A stretch of 24,541 nucleotides of DNA from Basidiobolus meristosporus CBS 931.73. Taxonomy: Eukaryota > Basidiobolomycota > Basidiobolomycetes > Basidiobolales > Basidiobolaceae. Position numbers and translations under genes: made by a program. The notes under the pieces are model-generated. The model saw only the letters and a program-made list of their open reading frames with translations. It did no database searches and was not told the DNA's origin. The number at the start of each line of letters is the position of its first letter. The stretch's first letter is position 1. The DNA lies in contig MCFE01000947.1 of the NCBI GenBank assembly GCA_002104905.1, forward strand, positions 1-24,541, read 5' to 3'. Of the stretch, positions 18,796 through 24,541 are shown one piece after another.

Positions 18796-19085
18796 TGTTT
18801 TAAGTGTTTGGGAAAGAAAGGAAGCAATTAGAAAAATAAAAAGATTATGTATTTTAACTTGATGATTAAGTAAATATAAAGTAGTATCAATACTGATACA
18901 TAGCTATGGCAAAGTAGGCACATGATATATGTTTAAAAGATCCCATGAGTACATGTGCAAAGCTTAGTAATCTTTGGACAACTTTGGGAAAACCCATGTT
19001 CTATGTACCTGATATTGGGTAAAATACTCTAGTTGAATCCCAACCAAGAACCTGAGCAAGATGCTCTGAGATTAATATGCCATGA
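18796..19085 (-). repeat. Old diverged copia LTR, minus orientation
   Basis: It begins TGTTTTAAG and keeps the block order of the young LTRs: 'gattatgt', 'acttgatgattaagtaaat' and a broken TATA zone. It continues with 'acatgtgcaaagctt', 'tggacaactttggg', 'ccatgttctatgtacctgatatt' and 'aatcccaaccaagaacc'. The right end is blurred. It is an ancient copy relative to the composite. Confidence 0.7.
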
Positions 19086-19776
19086 TATTTCCTAGGCTTT
19101 CTGGAAGTCATCACTCTTGGTAGATTTGGACTTGGAGTAGAGCCAGTTTTGTGATGATATTTTCACTTGAGAGCCCATAGGCAAGTTTGAAATATTTGGT
19201 GGTATTTGGATCATTGTAATCTATTTACAAAACTAATATATATATTATCAGCTTACTCAAGGGGTTCTTCAAGAGAATATGTGGTTTCTAATCATTAACA
19301 TAATAGGGACCTCTGAATATTTGGGTGACAAACTAAGATCAAGCATCAAATGTACTGCTTGCCAGGAACCATATAGAGGAAGATGGCCTATTAAACTAAA
19401 TTGCTCAACTGAAAGTGCCGAAACGCCGAAATGACAAAATCAAATCAATGACCATATCATCTATATCTATACATATAGTAGTAGTGTGATAACAAATAGG
19501 AGGCAATTAAAATGCATCGGGGTATTGATTCTAAACTAACTTTGTTAGTCACCCACATATCCCTGTTGAGGAAGCTTTGTATCGGTACGCAAAGTTATTC
19601 AGCTCGACAAGGCTGCACGCTTTTGTTTGGATGTTTGCTATGCGTTCAACTCGCATTCTATATAATGCCATGCACTAGAGGCTCCCTTCAGCACAATCCC
19701 GCAACAACACTTGTATTTTGCGAGCGAACTGTAGTCTAACTAGGAACACATACAAACCCCGACCTCACCTTCACCA
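19086..19776. promoter_or_regulatory. Upstream region of the GT2 gene
   Basis: AT-rich sequence leads up to the GT2 start. A 75-codon plus-strand frame (19512-19739) ends 37 bases before the GT2 ATG. It could be an upstream ORF in the leader if transcription starts far enough back, but nothing else supports it as a gene. I cannot place a TATA box or start site with confidence. Confidence 0.35.
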
Positions 19777-21177
19777 ATGTTATATTTGACTGCAGATTTC
19801 TTCCCGGTGTTCGTTCCGTTTGGGATCATCGGCCTGTATCGGTACATATGGTACATTATCAAACTGATGGCTTACTTCATATACGAGCCCATACAACCAC
19901 GGGAAAACCCCACCTACCAGTCCAATAGGGATGTCACCATTGTGGTCCCGACCATAGACGCAGGCCAAGAATTCAGAGAGGCGGCGTTTTCCTGGTTGGC
20001 CAACGATCCCAAGGAGATTCTCGTCATAACAGAGGAGAGTATGCGGGAGCCACTTCAGAACTTAGCCAACGCGGTGAACCCCGAGAAGATCCGGGTGCTG
20101 ACGGTTGCCAAGGCGAACAAACGATTGCAGATGATCGAGGGGGTTCGTAGGACCACCACCGAGATCCTGGTCTTCGTGGACGACGATGCTATCTGGCCAC
20201 CAACCTTGCTTCAGTACGTGTTGGCGTGCTTTGAGGATCGGAGGATGGGCGGAGTGGGGACCTCCCAGTCTGTCAAAGCGGTCGACAGGCGGCAGACCAT
20301 ATGGGAGGTTCTGGCCGGCTTTCGGTTGACTCAGAGAAACATCGAGGTCGCAGCTTCGACGCATATAGACGGAGGGGTTTGCTGCCTCTCCGGTCGTACG
20401 GCGGCATATCGGACAGCAATCCTGAAGGATCCCGTGTTCATTCATAGCTTCACGAATGACCTGTGGCTTGACAAGTACCCGCTCAATTCGGGTGACGACA
20501 AGTTCTTGACCAGGTGGATGGTGAACCACGGATGGAGCACTTTCGTCCAAGTGTGTCCGGAAGCCGAGCTTCTCTCCACGTTCAAGAACAACTGGCGCTT
20601 CCTGAAGCAAGTCCTGCGTTGGACAAGGAACACCTGGCGCTCCGACATTCGCTCCCTTTGCACCGAACGAGTCATCTGGCGTCGCTATCCGTTTGTGGCC
20701 TTCACCATGTTGGACAAGTTCTTCAACCCGTTCACCCTTCTAGCCGGGCCGCTCCTGGTGCTTTCGCTTTGCGTCAAGGCTTACAAAGGCCAATACCATC
20801 TGCCACTCTGGGTGGTGATCCTGTCGTACATCTTTTGGCTGCTGATCACTCGCTGCATCAAGCTGCTACCTCACTTCTGGCGTCGGCCCCAGGACATAGT
20901 GTACGTGCCAGCCTTCTTGCTTTTCAACTACTACTTTGCCATTATGAAGCTGTACGCGCTGTGCACCCTCCATGTCACCGCATGGGGAACTCGCCAGGGC
21001 GTGGACAGCACCGGCTTCGAGGAGAAAGGGCGCGCCCCCATGCTGGACGAGAAAGCGTCGGTGGGAAGCGATGACACCGCGGACGACACCCGCATCTCTT
21101 TGGAGGGGCCGGCAGAATCACAGCCAAAGGATGCTCCGTTGCTTCCACCACCCCACTCCTTATGTACAGAAGTATGA
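19777..21177 (+). CDS. Membrane-bound family 2 glycosyltransferase (fungal GT2, hyaluronan/chitin-synthase-like)
   Basis: This single-exon 466-residue protein is probably a processive polysaccharide synthase at the plasma membrane or Golgi. A hydrophobic N-terminal segment spans residues 7-36. The GT-A domain follows: VVPTID (56-61), VDDDA (134-138; nucleotide-sugar and metal binding), SGRT (205-208), GDDKF (239-243; catalytic base region) and QVLRW (278-282; the Q-x-x-RW motif of processive GT2 enzymes). Three or so membrane helices lie at about 307-334, 343-360 and 376-398, then a hydrophilic, acidic tail. Related fungal proteins include the conserved GT2 of Zymoseptoria and Fusarium, needed for hyphal growth on surfaces, and Cryptococcus Cps1. 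The donor sugar and product cannot be read from sequence. The start (CACCAATG) fits the family length. It is convergent with the next gene. Confidence 0.93.
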   Translation: MLYLTADFFPVFVPFGIIGLYRYIWYIIKLMAYFIYEPIQPRENPTYQSNRDVTIVVPTIDAGQEFREAAFSWLANDPKEILVITEESMREPLQNLANAVNPEKIRVLTVAKANKRLQMIEGVRRTTTEILVFVDDDAIWPPTLLQYVLACFEDRRMGGVGTSQSVKAVDRRQTIWEVLAGFRLTQRNIEVAASTHIDGGVCCLSGRTAAYRTAILKDPVFIHSFTNDLWLDKYPLNSGDDKFLTRWMVNHGWSTFVQVCPEAELLSTFKNNWRFLKQVLRWTRNTWRSDIRSLCTERVIWRRYPFVAFTMLDKFFNPFTLLAGPLLVLSLCVKAYKGQYHLPLWVVILSYIFWLLITRCIKLLPHFWRRPQDIVYVPAFLLFNYYFAIMKLYALCTLHVTAWGTRQGVDSTGFEEKGRAPMLDEKASVGSDDTADDTRISLEGPAESQPKDAPLLPPPHSLCTEV

Positions 21178-21344
21178 GCGAATCTGCATACAATACCCCC
21201 GAGATATACATATATATATATATACTTAGTCTAGTGAAAACCACGAAATAAACTCATGATTGTCTACGAACAGCGGCAAATGAACCTATTTACAGTGACT
21301 TGCTTCTTTATTGCCCAATTAATTCCATCAACCTCTCCGAACAT
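21178..21344. terminator. Convergent 3' region with TA repeat and AATAAA
   Basis: The 167 bases between the two convergent stop codons hold a TA-rich microsatellite (about 21204-21224) and an AATAAA at 21247-21252 on the plus strand, 70 bases after the GT2 stop. That is a plausible poly(A) signal for GT2. The 3' ends of the two transcripts probably lie close together or overlap. Confidence 0.5.
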
Positions 21345-22756
21345 TCAGTGCCAATCTCTATTGAGCGACGTCAACTTGCGCTCTAGGCTATTTACCTGGC
21401 TATGGAGCCTGCGATTTTCCGAGGTGACCTGTCGAAGTTTACGATAGGCCTGCGCGGAGATGTCATCGAACTGAGTCCGAGCATTGTCCATCGACTTCAA
21501 CAGGCTGGATCGAGCCGATTGCTCCAGAGCAAGCTGCTTCTTGATCTTCTCCAGCTCTTTCGACAGCATGCTGTTCTCCCATCTGAGCGACTCAAGATCC
21601 TGCTGAGCGGCGTCGGTGGGATGCCTGGGCAGATCGGACGTGAGGGGAAGTTGCTGCGCCATCGACATTGACATCTCCTCGATGGTGTGAAAGCTATCCT
21701 CCGAGGAGAAGGATGATGTGCGTGAGCGTGGGCCGCTGATCTGCTCCTCGCAGTCATCCTTATCTGCATGTTGAATCACTTCCTCTTCGGATTGGAAAGA
21801 CACCTTGATGCCTTTTGGGGTCTCTAGGGGTTGGTCCCTGAGCGGTAACCGAGCCGGGGACCCCCCCTTCCGGGCCATTCCTGCCTTTGGCGCTGGGGAA
21901 AGCCGGAATGGTGTGGATGCGGCTGAATCATACTGATGCCTATTCATTGCTGGGCCATGGGGTCGGTTGGTGGGGATGGGTGGCGGTCTGTTGTCCTCCC
22001 AGTCTTCTTCATACGCCTGCAACTGGTAGCGCTGGGGGTGTTGTCCTCTCAGAGAGTCTAGGGTGGCTTTGCTGTGGTCGAATATGCTGTCTACGGGAGA
22101 TGGTTGAGGGGATATACTGAACAAGGAAGCGGATGGGGAGGAAGGTAAGGACTGTTCGGAAGAGGTTGTCGCATCTTTATCCCCGCTCCTCTTGGATTTT
22201 TTGCCGAACGTTTTCTTGATCAGGGAGCTGATGGATTTCTTCTCTGCGACCATCAAGGTAGCTCCGGTGGACGAGGTGTCCGAGTTGGCCTCCGTATCGC
22301 TTCCAGGATAGTTGTGGCTGTCGAGATCGGCCATGGTTTCGGCAGGGTGAGTGGTGCTCAGCTGTGCATATGAATTAAAGTGAGGTAGGGCAGACCTGGG
22401 GGGACTGTCTACCGAGGAGTGCTTTAACTTGTGAGAGAAGTTGTCGAAAGAGACCTGCTTTTTCAGGGATTTTCTTGCAGGGTGTTGGCCGACCCGAGCC
22501 TTCTCCGAGGGATTATTCGACACTGAGCCGCGCCTGTTTGATACCAAGGAAAGCCTTGTGGGCGGCTCCGTTTGTAAGATTCGATCGAACTCTTCGGTTG
22601 TCATGAGGCGCTTTTCTCTGAGTTTTCTTGGGCTGTTGATGTTCTCCTCAAACGGCCCGGCGGCGGAAGGGTTTGTGGAAGTCTGGAAGGCATTTAGTCC
22701 TTGTCAAGGTGACTGCGAGCAGTGAATAATGAGCTTACCATGGCTTCAAAGCCCAT
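21345..22756 (-). CDS. Coiled-coil protein of unknown function, two exons
   Basis: The large frame opens at 22604, but the reading frame continues 26 codons upstream to 22682 without an ATG. There a consensus 56-nt intron (22683-22738: GTAAGC, branch-like GACTAAAT, TTCCAG) joins it in frame to an 18-nt first exon, 22739-22756 (MGFEAM). The product is then 451 residues and begins MGFEAM-TSTNPSAAGPFEE. A conserved-looking block follows (SPRKLREKRLMTTEEFDRIL), then a long Ser/Pro-rich, probably disordered middle with a basic patch (SLIKKTFGKKSKRSGDK). The C-terminus has a coiled coil at about residues 366-451 (leucine heptads, SENRRLHSQVNSLERKL). I do not recognise the family; a cytoskeleton or polarity scaffold is conceivable but not shown. 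Confidence 0.82.
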
Positions 22757-23258
22757 ACTATTACTTCCGGAAAAGGGAAAGCGGGGAGGGAGGGAACTGT
22801 CGAAGAAGAGGGGGGAACGTAGGTGGAGTTGGGAAATAAAGTTGTCGTGGTGTGGTGACGACAGTGAAGATATAGAATGGAAAAAAATAAGCAATTGTGG
22901 GGAGGCAAACAATAATAGTCGTACATATTTAGCCACACGAGAACTATATTAAATTTCCTTTTATTGTCACTCCCAGCGACAACAACTACTAATTGTTGCA
23001 TTATTCCGCAAAAAGCAATTCGTCGAGGCCACGTTTTGCCTCCATTTGGTTGTGCAAATTAAACCATCCGAGACTAAGGATAGACAACAATCCATAGGCA
23101 ATCTGATTAAATGTAAACAACATGGTGATTGGATTCCTCTTGCAGGCTTTGTTGACACAAGCGGATTACCCTTTGTTTTCACCTAGCCGACCTTTCAGAA
23201 GCCACTCTATTTTCCAGCCGCACTGCATTCATCCAACATACCCTCTTGCACGAAGAAA
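22757..23258. promoter_or_regulatory. Bidirectional promoter region
   Basis: The 502 bases separate the divergent starts of the coiled-coil gene (minus) and the Mad3/Bub1 gene (plus). On the minus strand, just upstream of MGFEAM, there is a pyrimidine-rich stretch (CTTTCCCTTTTCC-like), common in fungal promoters. No TATA box stands out for either gene. Other frames read here are low-complexity and lack motifs. Confidence 0.5.
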
Positions 23259-24541
23259 ATGGAGGCCGGTCTTTCGCAACAGCAGATGGGCATTTACGAG
23301 GAATCCCAAGGCCCAATCACCGACATGGACAGCATCGAGCTGGACAAGGAAAACATCAAGCCTTCTCGCCGTGGACGCAGCGCGGCTGCCTTGGCTCAGG
23401 TATTCGGGAGCTCTGCCGACGAAAGAGCGCAGGACCTGCAAACCCAGCGGGCCGGCTTTGAGAAGGAGTTAGAAGGCATGAATGAGCTAGACGATCCTCT
23501 GGACGTTTACCATCGCTACGTCAAGTGGACGATCGAAAACTACCCCCAAGGCCACAACCAGCAATCCAACCTTGTCCCCCTGCTAGAAAGGGCCACCAGG
23601 CATTTTCTGGACGATAACAGATACCTCAACGACCCCAGATATCTCCGGATGTGGCTGCTGTATGCTAACCAGGTTCGAGACCCGAAAGTCATCTTCGCCT
23701 TCTTGATTCGCAACAACATCGGCATGGATCTGGCAGCATTCTACCAGGAATACGCGGATCTGCTGGAGAGTCTAAACAGGTATGCGGTGTATGATTGTTG
23801 ACATCCCCTCCGCAACGCGCTCATTTCCCAGCAACAGACTAGATCAAGCGGACGAAATCCTCCAGCTCGGGATCAATCGTCGAGCTCAGCCGCTCGAGAG
23901 GCTGCTGAGATATCACAAAGAGTTCCAAAGACGGATGATGGAGCCAGTTGCACAAGAAGCGGACGCCCAGCCCGAGGAGACCCAGGTGAACAGAAGCATC
24001 CTCGGCCACAAAGTATCCAGCACCCGATCGGCGCACCCGAACAGGGGGGGTATTCGCAGCGGTGCACCGCTGGGCCAAAAACCGAACAAGAAGATGAGCA
24101 TCTTCAGTGACACTGATTCGGGAAGATCAGTGGTTCCAGACTCCTCAGCCGCCCCCTGGTCACATTTGGGGACAGACGTATCAAGACGGAAAGAGAACAT
24201 CCGCGAAGCTACTCGGTGGAAAGGGGTCACTCTGGCACAATCCGGCAGATCTAGACCGATACCGGCTGAGAAGTTGGATGTGTTTCAGGATGAGGTAAGA
24301 TCGGCTGATTAGTATGGGAAGTTTGTGCACGATGTTGATTTGCGCCCGTTTGACAGGAATCGGAGGCCAACCCTGTCTCGCTGAACCCGAGGGCCCTGGC
24401 AGAGCAGACTCGGAAGCACAGTGAGGACAGTCTCCTCTTCAGCGACCCACTACGGAACTTCCCCTCCAAAGATGAGCCCCAGCCCACTGCCACCACAAGC
24501 AAACGGCTGCCACTATCCAAAGGACGGGCCAAAGCGGAGAA
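23259..24541 (+). CDS. BUB1/MAD3: Spindle checkpoint protein of the Mad3/Bub1 family (3' partial)
   Basis: Three exons are visible: 23259-23779, 23838-24294 and 24357-24541 (open at the edge), with introns of 58 nt (GTATGC...AACAG) and 62 nt (GTAAGA...GACAG). About 387 residues are seen. An N-terminal KEN box (residues 30-32, DKENIKPSRRGRS) is followed by the Mad3/Bub1 TPR-like domain at about 67-195 (DPLDVYHRYVKW, RYLRMWLLYA, MDLAAFYQEYADLLE, ADEILQLGINRRAQPLERL). A second KEN box is at 292-294 (SRRKENIREATRWKG), then KLDVFQDE. In this family the KEN boxes bind Cdc20/APC-C within the mitotic checkpoint complex, and the TPR domain binds Knl1. A C-terminal Bub1 kinase domain, if present, lies beyond the window. 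Divergently transcribed from the coiled-coil gene. Confidence 0.93.

Noticed and set aside
20062-20675. Long frames antisense to the GT2 gene
   Set aside because: They are shadows of a GC-richer coding region. The plus-strand frame carries all GT2 motifs in order.
21204-21224. TA-rich microsatellite as a functional site
   Set aside because: Simple TA repeats are common in fungal 3' intergenic DNA, and nothing else supports a role beyond a possible 3'-end context.
22694-22936. 80-codon minus-strand frame MAKYVRLL... as the N-terminus of the coiled-coil gene
   Set aside because: It would read through the intron donor. Its upstream part is low-complexity, pyrimidine-derived sequence more like a promoter or leader; MGFEAM just before the donor is a simpler start.
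1-24541. tRNA, rRNA or CRISPR features
   Set aside because: I found no cloverleaf-like sequence, rRNA stretch or regularly spaced repeat array. The only tRNA-related signal is the PBS complement.

Overview
The window looks like nuclear DNA of a filamentous ascomycete fungus. Introns are short (51-62 nt) with GT...AG ends. There is a hyphal-type family 2 glycosyltransferase and a fungal Mad3/Bub1 checkpoint gene. A GC-richer gene block sits next to AT-rich retrotransposon DNA. I cannot name the species; a repeat-rich Pezizomycotina genome is an inference.

Layout. (1) 1-4017: decayed genic DNA. It holds a cytochrome P450 relic (456-870, minus), an unidentified open stretch on the plus strand (1060-1563), and a relic of an MCT-type major facilitator transporter (about 2537-3665, minus) that still has a recognisable intron and both ends. 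(2) 4018-4363: a solo Ty1/copia LTR in plus orientation with a perfect 5-bp target duplication (GGATA). (3) 5068-5573: two older, diverged LTR pieces. (4) 5574-17945: a composite of minus-strand Ty1/copia elements with three LTRs of 350-352 bp. Its order is LTR, element A, shared LTR, 3' part of element B, a Ty3/gypsy chromovirus fragment, 5' part of element C, LTR. The composite lies inside an older plus-oriented LTR, whose other end is at 17946-18008. (5) 18009-19776: relic DNA including another old LTR, then the upstream region of the first intact gene. (6) 19777-24541: the gene block. It contains a GT2 glycosyltransferase (+), a coiled-coil protein of unknown function (-, convergent with GT2, with an 18-nt first exon), and a Mad3/Bub1 gene (+, divergent from the coiled-coil gene, running off the window).

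The three genes at the right end look intact; everything to their left is mobile or decayed. The most interesting signal is in the copia family. The primer-binding site directly behind the LTR reads GGTTATGAGTCCTGCGC. This matches an internal, half-tRNA type of priming from the initiator tRNA anticodon arm. The ATG inside it is also the first ATG after the LTR TATA box and opens the Gag frame. The LTR TATA box itself sits in the loop of a 9-11 bp inverted repeat seen in four LTR copies.
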